Positions 10,937 through 21,899 are shown, counted from the stretch's first letter. The stretch: 64,000 nucleotides of DNA from Dasypus novemcinctus (GCF_030445035.2 NC_080683.1:114189225-114253224); one strand, 5' to 3'. A program made the numbers and translations. Notes: a model not told the origin generated them from the letters alone.

Positions 10937-12260
10937 TCTCCAGGTAACTGCAGGTGCTTTCAGCTAGCACAGACTGAATAGTCAAACGCCCGGGGCTCCA
11001 TCCCCATACCCCAATAGGATAGGAAAGAAGCTGTGTTTCCTCAGACTCTCTGGGCAATTGCAGGCACTTTCAGCCCACATGAGCTAGTTTGTTGAGTGCC
11101 TTTGAGTCCATCTTCACCCCCTCCACTCCCATAGGATAGGAGGGGACTGGTGTTTCTTCAGCCTCTCTGGAAAACTGCAGGTGCTTTCAGCTAGCACAGA
11201 CTAAATATTTGGGCACCTATAGCTACATTCCAGCCCTCCAACAGGATGGGAGGGGTGGTATGTTTCCTCAGTCCCTCTGGGCAATTGCAAGCACTTTTGG
11301 CCCACACAAACTGGTTTATTGAGTGCCTTCAATTCCTTCTCCATCTCTGCTCTCCCCCCTGTAGGATAGGAAGGGGCTGGTGTTTCCTCAATCAATCTGG
11401 ACAACTGCAGGTGATTTGGGCCAGCACAAACTTGACTGTTGGTTTCCTGAGACTCCACCCCCACCCTGATAGGACAAGAAAGGGCCAGTATTTCCTCAGC
11501 CTTTCTGGGTAACTGCCCCTCTGGGTAGCTATTGGCCCACACAGACTGAATAGTCAGGCACTGTTACTCCATCCCTGCCCCCAAGTAGAAAATGAGGGGA
11601 GCTGTGTTTCTTCAGCCTTTCTGGACAACAGCAGGCACTTTCAGTCTACATGGACTAAACTGTTTGGTGTCTCTGGATCCACCCCCAACCCCCAATAGGA
11701 TAGGAGGGGTCTGGAGTTTCCTCAGACTCTCTGGGAAATGGCAGGCACTTTTGGCCTGTGTGGACTGGATGGCTGTGGTCGCACCCCCAACCCCTTAAGG
11801 GCAGAAGAAACAGTAGCCCCTCAGCTTCTCAGGGCAGTTGCAGGCATATTCAGCCCACAGGGATTGGATTTTGGGGCATTCCAGTGGGTCCATCCCCTCC
11901 CCTGGCAGGGGAGGAGGGGGATTGGTGCTACACCAGTCTACCTGGGCAGCTGCAGTCATTTTGGACCCATGCTGTATAGATTATTGCCCACATCTGAAGC
12001 TCCATCTCAGGTAGGGGAGGAAGGGACATGAAGCTTCATCAGTCTCTTCGGGCAAGTATGGATGATCCTGGGCTGCAGGACTTATATTATTACACACAGC
12101 TGTGTGTCTGTCTCTACCCCTGGCAGAGGAGAGATGTGGGAGAGGTTTCATTGGTTCCTGGGGCAATGCAGGCAGCTTCAGCATCCACAGCTTACAGTAC
12201 CAATCACATTCTTGGCTCCTACTACACAACCAGCAAGGCAGAAAGGGCAAGAAATCCCTA
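10937..12260 (+). repeat. Tandem ~110-bp monomers in L1 5' UTR
   Basis: A motif like 'ctctctgggcaattgcaggcactttcag' recurs at about 10937, 11046, 11163, 11273, 11393, 11500, 11617, 11727, 11825, 11937, 12042 and 12153. Spacing is 98-120 bp, giving about twelve units. Each unit also has a 'ggataggagggg..tggtgtttcctcag' end. Alternate units resemble each other best (gcactttcagcccaca versus gtgctttcagctagcaca), giving a dimer period of 226-230 bp over the first half. Monomeric 5' UTRs act as promoter units in mouse and rat L1. By position the same role is inferred here. Overlapping ORFs on both strands in this stretch are by-products of the repeat. Confidence 0.85.
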
Positions 12261-12359
12261 AACTAAAGAGAGAAACTGTCCTTAAAAGAAATACATCTAG
12301 TAAGCAAGATGCCAAGACACCAATAAAAAGTTACAATCAATACCAAGAAACACAAAGAT

Positions 12360-13190
12360 ATGGCCCAGTCAAAAGAACAAGATAAGCCTCCAGGAGACAT
12401 AAAGGAGTTGAGACAACTAATCATAGATGTCCAAACAAATCTCCTCAATAAATTCAATGAAATAACTAAAGAGATTAAGGATAATAAGAAGACAGTGGAT
12501 GGGCACAAAGAAGAATTTGAAAGCATACATAAAAAAATAGCAGATCATATGGGAATGAAAGGCAAAATAAATTAAATTAAAAATCCACTGGAGGCTTATG
12601 ACAGCAGATTTGAGGAGGCAGAAGAAAGGATTGGTAAGCTTGAAGTCATAGCCTCCAAAAAATGAACATACAAAAGAAGAGATGAAGGAAAGAATGGAAA
12701 AAAAAAAAATTGAACAGGGTCTCAGGAATTAAACCATGGCAGATGTGCGAACATATGTGTCATGGATGTACCAGAAGGAGAAGAAAAGGAAAAAGAGACA
12801 AAAGGAATATTTGAAGAAATATTGGTAGAAAATATCCTAACCTTATTGAAGGACATAGCTATCTGTGTCTAAGCAATACAATGAATAAATGTGAATAGAC
12901 CAACTCCAAGACATACTAATCAGAATGTCAAATGCCAAAAACAAAGAGAGAATTCACCCAGTAGCAAGAGAAAAGTGATGCATAACATAAAGACTGGGTG
13001 CTGATTTCTCATCAGAAACCATGGAAGCAAGAAAGCATATATTTAAGATACTGCAAGAGGAAAACTGCCAGCCAAGAATCTTGTATCTGGCAAGACTGCT
13101 GTTCAAAAATGAGGAAGAGTTTTAGAATATTTACAGATAAACAAAAATGGAGAGAGTATGTAACCAAGAGACGCTGTGCAGGAATATGAA
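12360..13190 (+). pseudogene. L1 ORF1 (RNA-binding chaperone) relic
   Basis: ORF1 protein coats L1 RNA as a trimer. The first frame is open from 12360 to 12572 and encodes a charged coiled-coil start (MAQSKEQDKPPG, then a heptad-like run with 'LRQLIIDVQTNLLNKFNEI'). A stop then breaks it. The later RRM-like segment (around 12760-12830) and C-terminal domain can be read only by changing frame. The C-terminal part reads 'ADFSSETMEARKHIFKILQE' at about 13004-13063 in one frame and 'FTDKQKWREYVTKR' at about 13127-13168 in another. A homopolymer A-run near 12700 probably also shifted the frame. It is not translatable as a whole. Confidence 0.8.
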
Positions 13191-13370
13191 AGGAAGTGCT
13201 GCAGCCTGAAAAGCAAAGACAGGAGCGAGAGGACTGGAAGAGAGAAATGAAGATTATGTCAGTGAAAGTACTATATTATCGGTAAAAGTACCTGAAAGTG
13301 TTAAAAGAGTAGTGAAAATAAAATATGAGAAAAAAACCCAAAGGTCAAAGTGAGTGAACTAAGAACTGCC

Positions 13371-16300
13371 TTTCCAGTAACAACATTGAATGTTAATGGA
13401 CTAAACTTCCCAATCAAAAGCAGAGACTGGCAAAATAGGTAAGAAAATATTAGCCATCTATATGCTGTCAACAAGACCCAAGGATACTTTAGACCCAAGG
13501 ACACCAATAGACTGAAAGTGAAAAGCTTGAAAAAGAAATTCCATGCATGCAGTAACCAAAAAACAGAAAACAAAAAAAAACAACAACACAAAAAACAACA
13601 AAAACCTGGAATATCTATACTTATATTGGTTGAAAAAGACTTCAAAAACAAAATTGTTACTAGAGACAAGGAAGGACATTATATTTTAACAAAAGGGGCA
13701 ATTTACCAGGAAGAAATAATAATAATAAGTGTATATGCACATGTAGGATGCCCCAAGTTACATGGGCGAACACTGTCAATTAAGTAAGAAATCACTATCA
13801 CTACAATAATAGTTGGAGGCTTCAATGCACCACTCTCAGCATTGGATAGAACATCTTGGCAGAGGATCAATAAAAAAACAGAGAGCTTGAATAATATGAT
13901 AAATAGACTAAACCCAATAGACATATACACATTACACCCCAAAACAGGAGGATACACATTCTCCTCAAATGCTCATCCTTTCTCCAGGATAGACCATATG
14001 CTGTGTCACAAAGCAGACCTCAATAAATTCAACAAGATAGAAATTATACAAAACACTTTCTCTGATCATAGTGGAATAAAGTCGGAAATCAACAATAGGT
14101 AGAAAAAGAGAAAACTCACAAATATATGAAAATTAAATAACACAGTCTTAAATAATCAGTGGATCAAAGAAGAAATTGTGAGAGAAATCAATAAATATCT
14201 CGAGATGAATGAAAACAAGAGCACAACATAACAGAGCCTATGAGATGCAGTGAAGGCATTGCTGAAAGGGAAATTTATAGTCCTCAATGCTTACATGAAA
14301 AAAAAAGAAACAGCTTAAATCAATGACCTAACTATACAGCTGAAGGAACTAGAAAAAGAGCAGGAAACTATTCCTAAACAAGTAGAAGGAGTGAAATAAT
14401 AAAGATCAAAGTAGAAATAAATGAAATTGAGAATAAAAAACAATAGAGAAAATTAACAAAACAAAAAGTCAGTTCTTTGAGAAGATTAAAAAATTGGCAA
14501 ATCCTTAGGCAGACTGACAAAGAAAAAAGAGAAGATTCAAATAAATAAAATAAAAAATAAAAACACAGACATTACTACTGACCCCACAGAAATAAAAGAA
14601 ATCATAAGAGGATACTATGAACAACTGTATGCCAACAAACTGGACAATGTAGATGAAATAGAAAAATTCCTAGGAATGTATGAACAACCTACACTGACTC
14701 TAGAAGAATTAGAAGACCACAACAAACCAATGACAAGTAAGGAGATTGAAACAGTCATCAAAAAAGTCCCCAAAATGAACAGTCAAGGATTAGATGATTT
14801 CATAGGTAAGTTCTACCAGGCATTCAAAGAAAATTTAATAATAATCTTACTCGAGCTCTTCCAAAAAACTGAGTAAGAAAGAATGCCAACAAACTCATTC
14901 CATGAGGCCAATATCACTCTAATATGAAAGTCAGGTAAAGATATTACGAAAAAAGAAAATTATAGACCAATTTCCCTAGTGAATATGGATGCAAAAAATC
15001 CTCAACAAAGTATTTGCTAGTTGAATCCAACCACACATTAAATTATTCATCATGACCAAGTGGGTTTAATAACACAAGAAAATCATTCAGTGTAATACAC
15101 AACATTAATAAATCAAAGAAAAAAATATCATATGATCCTATTGATTGATGCAGAAAAGGCATTTGACAAAATACAGCATCCTTTCTTGATAAAAATAATA
15201 CAAAAGATAGGAATTGAAGGAAACTTTCTCAACATGATAAGGGCCATAGCTAACATTTTATTCAATGGGATAAGGGACAAGACAAGGATGCCCACTGTCA
15301 CCTCTGTTGTTCAATATAGTGCTAGAGGTTCTAGTTAGAGTAATCAGTCAAGAAAGGGAAATCCAAATCAGAAAGGAAGAAGTAAAACTTTCATTATTCA
15401 CAGATGATATCATCCTCTACCTAGAAAGTACCAAAAAACCTACAACAAAGCAGCTAGAGCTAATAAAAGATTTCAGTAGAGTGTCAGGAAACAAGACTAA
15501 TACACAAAAATCAATGGTGTTTCTATACACTAGTAATGCACTATCTGAGGAGAAGTCTGGGAAAAAATTTCATTTACAATATTGACTAAAAGAATCAAAT
15601 ATTTAAGAATGAACTTAACCAAACATGCAAAGCAATTGTATTCAGAAAACTACAATGCATTGAAGAAAAAAATAATAAACACCTAAATAATTGGAAGAAC
15701 ATTCCATGCTCATGGTTTGGAAGACTAAATATCATAAAGATGTCAATTCTACCCAAAATGATATACAGATTCAATGCTATCCTGATAAAAGTTCCACTAG
15801 CATTTTTTAAATAAATGGAATACAAGATTATCAAATTTATTTGGAAGGGTAAGGGCCCTGAATAGCCAGAAACATCTTAAAAAGGAAACGTAAAGTTGGA
15901 TGACTCTCACTTCCAAACTTTAAATCATGTTACCTAGTTACAGTGGTTAAAAACAGCATGGAACTGGCAGAAAGGTCAATACATAGACCAATGGAAACAA
16001 ACTGATAGTTAAGAAATAGATTCTCTCATTTATGGTTAAATGATTTTTGACAAGCTGGTCAAACCCACCCAGCTGAGACAGAAAAACCTATTCAACAAAT
16101 GGTGCTGGGAGAACTGGATGTCCAGAGCCAAAAGAAAGAAAGAGGACCCTATCTCATACCTTATACGAAAATTACCCCAAAATAGATCAAAGACGTAAAT
16201 ATAAAACCTAGAATCATAAAGCTCCTAGAAGAAAATGTTGGAGAACATCTTCAAGATCTGACGGTAGGTGGTACATTCTTTACACAGAAAGCATGAGCCA

Positions 16301-17105
16301 TGGAAGAAAGCATGGATAAATGGGATCTCCTCAAGCTTAAACACTTTTATCATTCAAAGGACTTCATCAAGAAGGTAAAAAGGCAGCCCACCCAACGGGA
16401 CAAAATATTTGGAAACCACATCCAAAAACAGTTTGATTTCCATTCTATATGAAGAGATCATATAACTCAACAATTAAAAAGCCAAGCAATCCAATTACAA
16501 AATGGGTGAAAGACTTAAATAAACATTTCCCCAAAGAGGAAATAAAAATGGCCAAAAAGCACGTGAAAAAATGTTCACTATCACCAGCTATTAGAGAAAT
16601 TCAAATCAAAATGGCATTGAGATATCATCTCAGACCCAAATAGAATGGCCATTATTAAAAAGACTGAAAACAATAACGTGAAGAGGGTGTGGAGAAATAG
16701 GAACACAGGTTCACTGCTGGCGGCATTGTAAAATGGCACAGCCTCTCTGGAAGACAGTTGAACAGTTTCTCAGGAGGCAAAATATAGAACTGCCATATGA
16801 TCCAGCAATTCCTGTACTAGGAATATATCCAGAAGAACTGAAAACTGTGACACAAACAGACATCTGTACACCGATGTTCATAGCAGCATTGTTCAAAATT
16901 GCCAAAAGATGGAAACAACCCAAGTGTCCATCAAACAACGAAAGGATAAACGAAATGTGGCATATACATAGGATCGAATACAATGTTTCAGTAAGAAGAA
17001 ATGAAATTGGAACACATGATAACATGGATGAATCTTGAAGACATTATGCTAATTGCAATAAGCCAGACAAAAAAGGACAAATATTGCATGTTCTCACTAA
17101 TATGA
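13371..17105 (+). pseudogene. L1 ORF2 (endonuclease-reverse transcriptase) relic
   Basis: ORF2 nicks DNA and copies L1 RNA at the target. The endonuclease starts with 'LNVNGLNFPIKSRDWQNR' at about 13388-13440. Its SDH motif is intact (14061-14069), but the GDF motif reads GGF, the Asp codon being ggc at 13818-13820. The palm region reads '[20 protein letters not shown]' at about 15138-15197. The catalytic YADD-type box is FTDD at 15397-15408. The Cys-rich C-terminus reads '[20 protein letters not shown]' at about 16690-16749, with the first Cys position replaced by a stop. The C-terminal frame 16733-17038 is the longest open piece. A poly(A)/CAACAA expansion near 13570-13610 and many stops and frameshifts inactivate the gene. 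It ends with tga at 17103-17105. Confidence 0.85.
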
Positions 17106-17770
17106 ACTAAATATGAAGAATAAATTCACAGTGTTAAAACTTAGAGTATAGGTTATTAGAAGATAAGAGGAGGGTTGTGAAAAAGTACTGATGCTTAATG
17201 TATGCAGAAGTTTTAATTAACTTGACTGTTAGTGTGTGGAACTGGATAGAATTGATGGTAACACATTATAGTGAGTAGCAACTGGTTTATAAATGGGATT
17301 GTCTAGAGATGTAAATGTCACTTGAAAGAAAGCTAAAGAATAATCCAGGGACTGAATAACAGTGAACCCAGAGGTGGATGGGAATTGTGGTTAATATTGC
17401 AAATGCAAGAAGGTCCTTCTGTGAACTAGAACAGATGCATGTCACTATGGTAGGGTGGTGTGAATGTGGACAAGTATGAGAAAGATACAATTAATATAAA
17501 CTATGGACTACAGTTAACAGCAATACTGTAATATCCTTACACCAAAACCAAAGATGTATTGTGTTAATAATAGGGAGATATAGAAAAAATATGCCAAATG
17601 TACACTATGGACCTAGTTAGTGATCATAATCTGAGGATATTATCTCATAATCTGTAACAAATATTCCACAATGGTTTGGTATGTTAGTGAAGGGTTGTTG
17701 TATGGGAATTCTACACATGTTCATGATTGTTTTGTAAGTTCTCATCGTCTGTAATAAAATATATTTTTTA
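17106..17770 (+). other. L1 3' UTR, family A
   Basis: It runs from the ORF2 stop to an 'aataaaatatatttttta' end. It shares phrase order with 35530-36466, 37430-38085 and the reverse of 38824-39840 ('ttgatggtaacacat', 'agtgaaccca', 'gtatgggaat...catgattgttttgt'). This is the 3' UTR family of the full-length element and differs from the 3'-end family at 2075. Confidence 0.75.
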
Positions 17771-17839
17771 AAAATTCTCCTGGTGTTTGGAACCATTTTT
17801 ATATGGTTTAAAAATTGTCTTAGTATCAGAGAATGCACC

Positions 17840-18415
17840 AGAATAAGCCAACTGCTGGCTTTCAATTTGGGAGAGTGAAGGTGAAGGGGATCCTCACGAG
17901 TTCCCCAGGTTGCCCAGCACAGAGAATTGAAGTCCACACCAAGGTTGATCACACAAGGGAAAGAGCTTTATTAAGCCAGTGGAGGTTAGGAGAATAACTC
18001 TCAAATCTGCCTCCCTGAACAGCTGAAGTCATAACATTATATTGACTTGTGTAGGGGAGGAGTTCAAGGGGTTGGGTTAAAAGATTGACAGGTGGGGAGG
18101 GGTTGCCTCTTGCACAGACTCTATAGCACTACATGCTTGGTGATACATTGCGTGTACAGAAAATGGTGTTTAAATCCCACCCAGAGGTGGAGAATTTACT
18201 ATTCTTGTGAACTATTCATTCTACTACCCCACCAAGTCTGCATGAAAAACTGGAAAGTTCCACTTTGTGGGTATCTAGATTTTCAGTCAGCTTCTGACCA
18301 CAGCTACTAACTGTATTCTATTCTGATCAGTTGTCTATTGCTGCAAGGCAAAGATTAGCCTAACAGGGCAATACAGAGGAAGAGAGAAGTTACATGTGGG
18401 TAGATCTTACAAATG
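17840..18415 (-). mobile_element. 3' LTR of class I endogenous retrovirus
   Basis: On the minus strand the end region carries AATAAAGCTCTTTCC (plus 17957-17971), the polyadenylation signal and R/U5 type of gammaretrovirus-like LTRs. The plus-strand edges read TG near 17852 and CA near 18413, as an inverted LTR should. A purine-rich tract on the minus strand (AAAGAGGGGAATT, plus 18426-18438) lies just inside, fitting the polypurine tract that primes plus-strand synthesis. No 5' LTR partner is present. Edges are approximate. Confidence 0.65.
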
Positions 18416-19256
18416 GTCTTTATAATTCCCCTCTTTACTGGAACAATTTCACAATTTGAGGAAGAAGAGCGACAACTGCTGTAACTATTTCTGCTGGACT
18501 GGAACTCAGAGTAGGGGCTTGATGATGCAACTATAGTTTTATCTGTTGGAAAAACTTCAGGTTGGATATTCCTTTTTCTGGATCACTTGTCTGGAGGGAC
18601 TAGTGTGCTATAAAGAGTCCAGTAGCCTGCAATCGAGTCCAGTAGCCTGTAATCACTTAAAAAAAAAAAAAAAAAGAGGTGATTCATTTTAAGATAAGTG
18701 GGGTAAAGAGAAAGATGAAATTGATAGTTATAATAGGACCAAGAAAACTCATTAACCAATTGGAATTACAGGGAAGGAAATCTTTTATTGATTTCCAGAT
18801 TGACTGGGCAAAGGGGTTGTTGGAGTTATGTGTCTGGTTTGCCTGTTCATATAGCTTCTCTATATTGAGCTCAATTCGATTTGAGGTGTTTACCCATGTA
18901 CACCAGGAGGTATTAGCTATGGTACATACTCCTCCTTGTTTGGCTATCCATGACAACATTAACTAATGAGTCAATGGAAATATGAATGGCCTCAAGTGCC
19001 CAAATAGTGAAAATAGCAAGTTCTTTCACTGTAGCTGTTAAATTATGAAATGCTACTTTGTGATATATAAACCCACCCCTTAGAGCTAATAATCCAATTG
19101 TCAGTACTAGCCCCACCAAAATCAGGCCTAGTGCCCACTTTTGTCAGGTTTGATGAGTGGATTGATATACTGATATATCAGGTTTTAAATATCCTGGTGT
19201 GCACTGACCTTGCATCCAGACATTATTAATACATTGGAGTATTCTGGCTTGATGTT

Positions 19257-19659
19257 CAAAGATACCTTCTTTTTTTTTTAAGATTTATTTTTATTTATTT
19301 AATTCCCCTCCCCTCCCCCGGTTGTCTGTCCTCTGTGTCTTTTTGCTGTGTCTTGTTTCTTTGTCCACTTCTGTTGTCGTCAGCTGCACGGGAAGTGTGG
19401 GCGGCACCATTCCTCGACAGGCTGCACTCTTCTTTCGCGCTGGGCGGCTCTCCCTAAGGGTGCTCTCCTTGCACATGGGGCTCCCCTAAACGGGGGACAC
19501 CCCTACGTGGCACGGCACTCCCTGCGCGCATCAGCACTGCGCATGGGCCAGCTCCACATGGGTCAAGGAGGCCCAGGGTTTGAACCGCGGACCTCCCATG
19601 TGGCACACGGACGCCCCAACCACTGGGCCAAAGTCCTTTTCCCCCAAAGATACCTTCTT
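19257..19659 (-). repeat. DAS SINE inserted in ERV env
   Basis: The body, 19272-19644, is flanked by a perfect 15-bp duplication caaagataccttctt at 19257-19271 and 19645-19659. On the minus strand it begins 'gggggaaaaggactttggcc' and has the tRNA-like A and B boxes ('ggttcaaaccctggg'). A GC-rich body and the tail 'gggggaggggaggggaatt' plus an A-rich stretch follow. It closely resembles the copy at 28330-28704. A perfect duplication indicates a young insertion, specific to the armadillo lineage by inference. ORFs through it are not genes. Confidence 0.95.
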
Positions 19660-19753
19660 AAGCATCACCAAAAGGCAGTTGATTGCTAGGGCTGCCACAA
19701 ATGAGAATGTATCCTTTTGTACACATAAGACTACCCAATTGGTCCCTTGTAGG

Positions 19754-19962
19754 CTCTATACCAGGAGGTCTTAACCTTTTTTGTTCCATGGACCCCTTTG
19801 CCAGTCAGTTGAAAACAATGGACCCCTAACTAAGTCCACACTATAGTGTGTATAATTTAATAAATATATCACACCCGCACCAACATGTCCCCACAAAAGT
19901 TATGTTTTTTTGAATTTCAATTCAAGCTCATGGAGCCCTGGTTAAGAACCCCTGCTCTATGC
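19754..19962. mobile_element. hAT-type non-autonomous DNA transposon in ERV env
   Basis: The element, 19762-19954, begins 'caggaggtcttaacc' and ends 'ggttaagaacccctg', a 15-bp terminal inverted repeat with two mismatches. It is flanked by the 8-bp duplication ctctatac (19754-19761) and ctctatgc (19955-19962). An 8-bp duplication and CAGG...CCTG ends are hallmarks of hAT superfamily elements. It has no transposase. Its position shows that hAT transposition continued after this ERV had entered the genome. Confidence 0.85.
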
Positions 19963-20750
19963 ATTCCTAGAAACTGCACGACCATTCCAAGGTTTTGTTC
20001 AGGTCACAGGAAAGGCTGGATAGGGAACCCAATTTGTAAGGTTTGTGCAAGGAATGGATTTACAGGGCAGGTAATGGCAAGATTTTCATCAAGAATCTCA
20101 CTTTTGGGGTTTCTCATAAGTTAGTTTCCATCCTAATTTTAGATAAGTGTAATGAATAGTAACCTTGCCATACTTAGTATTTTCTCACTTTTAGTTAGAT
20201 CCTGGCATATAGCTCATTTGTCTAGATTTCCTCCCAGAGTGTAATTACAAGTGATTTCATTGTACCTGTCTGCAAGTGCCCAGGAATACAAGGCTAAAGA
20301 GGACTAGATGGTCTTTACCTTCAAGGTATATAAATATGATTTTCCTAATACCTGGTTCACTAAAAGCTGGTGGTAATGACTGACTCTGGAAGGAAATCAA
20401 ATTAAAACATGGAAATGGGTGGTCTGCTAGCAATTCCTCTTCTGTAGGTGTTTCACGCTTCATAGGATTATTGCCAGTGAAGGCGGTCAGGGCTGGGACC
20501 TGGCTGAGATGTTGTAATGGTACAGAAACATAGATGAGGGTCTGGCATAATGGTTGGGGTGGCATATCTTGCAATCATAAAAAGCTTGTGAAGTTTTAAT
20601 AATGAAATTCTACTTCCATTCATGAGAAAAGGAAGATGTGCAGCAACAGGACTGAGAGAATAGAAAAGAGAAAAGAAAGAAGCCATTCTAGTCTTCTGTA
20701 ATCTGGAGTTGTTATTAGGGACTATTTTGATTTTGACTGGGTGCCACAAA

Positions 20751-21379
20751 CTGGAACCAGAAATCTAAGTTAGCTAGGATACAAAAGAGGTCGTTAATTT
20801 TAAGATAACTGGGGTGAAAAGCAATATATATAAGTATGGAAGTTCGTGTAAGAAGACAGGACCAATAAGGATACAAGTTAAGTATTCACTATTCTTGGGG
20901 CATTGGAGTGCTCTATGAAAAGCAAGTTAAGTCCGTCTAGGGGTCCACGGGTGTACTCGTGGTCCTGACGTGATCGGCTGACACTGGTTTCCAATGCAAG
21001 GGAGCTGTGCTTCTGCTCTGGAATACTTGTTTCACTCTCACATCATGGATCCACAGCGCAATCCTCGGGAACTTGAGAGAAGAGAGAATGACAAGCAACA
21101 ATAATTGGGCCCCAGGCCACGTGGGGCTGAGCTGACAGGATGGGTGGCTTTCCAGAGGTGAAGCCGTACCCAGTCTCCTGCTTCAGTATTAGGCAGTGGA
21201 GAGTCGGTGGGGAATTTAAGAGGCAAAGTTTTGGATTTTACTCAGGACTGCACCCGAAGATCTAACATTTTGGACAGTAGCCATTTCAGAGCTAGTATGC
21301 ATGGTACCTGTATATTCATTTTTAAGAACTAGCCTTCCGTTAATCATTTCATAAAGGCTTAAACTGAGCCCCCTCGGGG
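20751..21379 (-). other. ERV region between pol and env
   Basis: Degenerate retroviral sequence with no clear domain. A stretch at 20786-20880 resembles the end of the transmembrane region at 18676-18760 (shared 'ttttaagataa.tggggt.aaa' and 'ggaccaa'). It may be a partial duplication or the join of two related proviruses. Confidence 0.4.
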
Positions 21380-21830
21380 AGTTTTCCTCACTCAGTAGGG
21401 CAAAGGGTGAGGCTGTATCCCACCCTTGAGGTGGGTTTTTAAACAGATTTCATCTATGGTCTCTTTCAAGGTATGATTCATTTGCTCAGTCTTTCCAGTA
21501 GATCAGGGCCTCCAAGGAGAATGCAAGTGCCAATCTATATCCAACAGTCCAGATACATCATTGCTTACCTTAGAGATAAAGGTGGCTCCATTATCACTTT
21601 GTATGGAAACAGGTCATCTAAACCTCGGAATGATTTCTTTAAGTAAAAATCTTACCACTTCTGGAGCTTTTTCTGATCAGCAAGGGAAAGCTGCCACCCC
21701 TCCAGTGAAGGTGTCTATGAAAACTAGCAAGTATTTGAAATGTCCCAGTGCTTTGGGCATTACAGGAAAGTCATTCCCATTCTGTTGAGTCTAGTACAGA
21801 AACATCATCCGGCCCTATATAGCTCTAAAG
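21380..21830 (-). pseudogene. ERV pol integrase core relic
   Basis: The minus strand translates to an integrase catalytic core. The first acidic residue is in 'IDTFTGG' (about 21700-21717), the second in 'QSDNG' (21588-21601), and the glutamate in 'GKTEQMN' (about 21490-21510). This is the D,D-35-E arrangement in order. In-frame stops interrupt it (for example between 'SPWRP' and 'STGKT'). Integrase joins retroviral DNA to the host chromosome. This copy is dead. The upstream pol domains are absent. Confidence 0.75.
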
Positions 21831-21896
21831 CTTAAAGTAAGTGGCATTTGCGGTGTCTCTTTCCTTGTTGAATGTTCTGGCTTCCTGCTCATCCCC

Positions 21897-21899
<3 letters not shown>

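Larger units (their letters stand above)
10355..17786 (+). mobile_element. Nearly full-length L1 retrotransposon (dead)
   Basis: The element runs 10371-17770. It is bounded by the imperfect 16-bp duplication aaaattgtcctggtat (10355-10370) and aaaattctcctggtgt (17771-17786), 14 of 16 matching. It starts with a G-rich 5' end, 'ggggaaaagaggatggctga', as full-length L1s often do. Then come a tandem-repeat 5' region (10937-12260), ORF1 (12360-13190), ORF2 (13371-17105), a 3' UTR of about 660 bp, and a short degraded A-rich end. At about 7.4 kb it is longer than the usual 6-7 kb, because of the monomer array. Stops and frameshifts are spread over both ORFs, so it cannot move on its own. Divergence of the flanking duplications suggests an insertion of some age. 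The 3' UTR type is shared with the copies at 34820, 37430 and 38824. Confidence 0.9.
18680..20750 (-). pseudogene. ERV env relic (surface and transmembrane parts)
   Basis: A retroviral envelope remnant. The longest clean piece is 18959-18684 on the minus strand. It shows the 'GGVCTIANTSWCTW' stretch, whose spaced cysteines match the transmembrane-subunit disulfide loop of gamma-type envelopes, followed by a hydrophobic segment (about 18690-18735) that would be the membrane anchor. The upstream end, near 20690-20749, has a Met followed by a hydrophobic run that could be the signal peptide. The surface-subunit part is broken by stops and frameshifts and by the two nested insertions. It cannot produce a functional protein. 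Confidence 0.7.
17840..21840 (-). mobile_element. 5'-truncated class I ERV with two nested insertions
   Basis: In minus-strand order the element has integrase (21830-21380), env (20750-18680), a polypurine tract and a 3' LTR (18415-17840). Gag, protease, reverse transcriptase and the 5' LTR are missing. A DAS SINE (19272-19644) and a hAT element (19762-19954) split env. A 20-bp tandem duplication (18616-18655, gagtccagtagcctg units) and an A-run (18659-18675) lie between env and the polypurine tract. Stops are frequent throughout and nothing is functional. Confidence 0.75.

Noticed and set aside
10937-12260. Possible CRISPR-like or satellite array
   Set aside because: Units are contiguous with no unique spacers, sit directly before an L1 ORF1 and within the L1 target duplications, and the genome is mammalian. 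They are L1 5' monomers.
12360-13190. ORF1 as an unusual half-L1 (HAL1-type) element
   Set aside because: The ORF1 C-terminal words fit ordinary L1 ORF1 and a recognisable ORF2 follows at the normal distance within one pair of target duplications.
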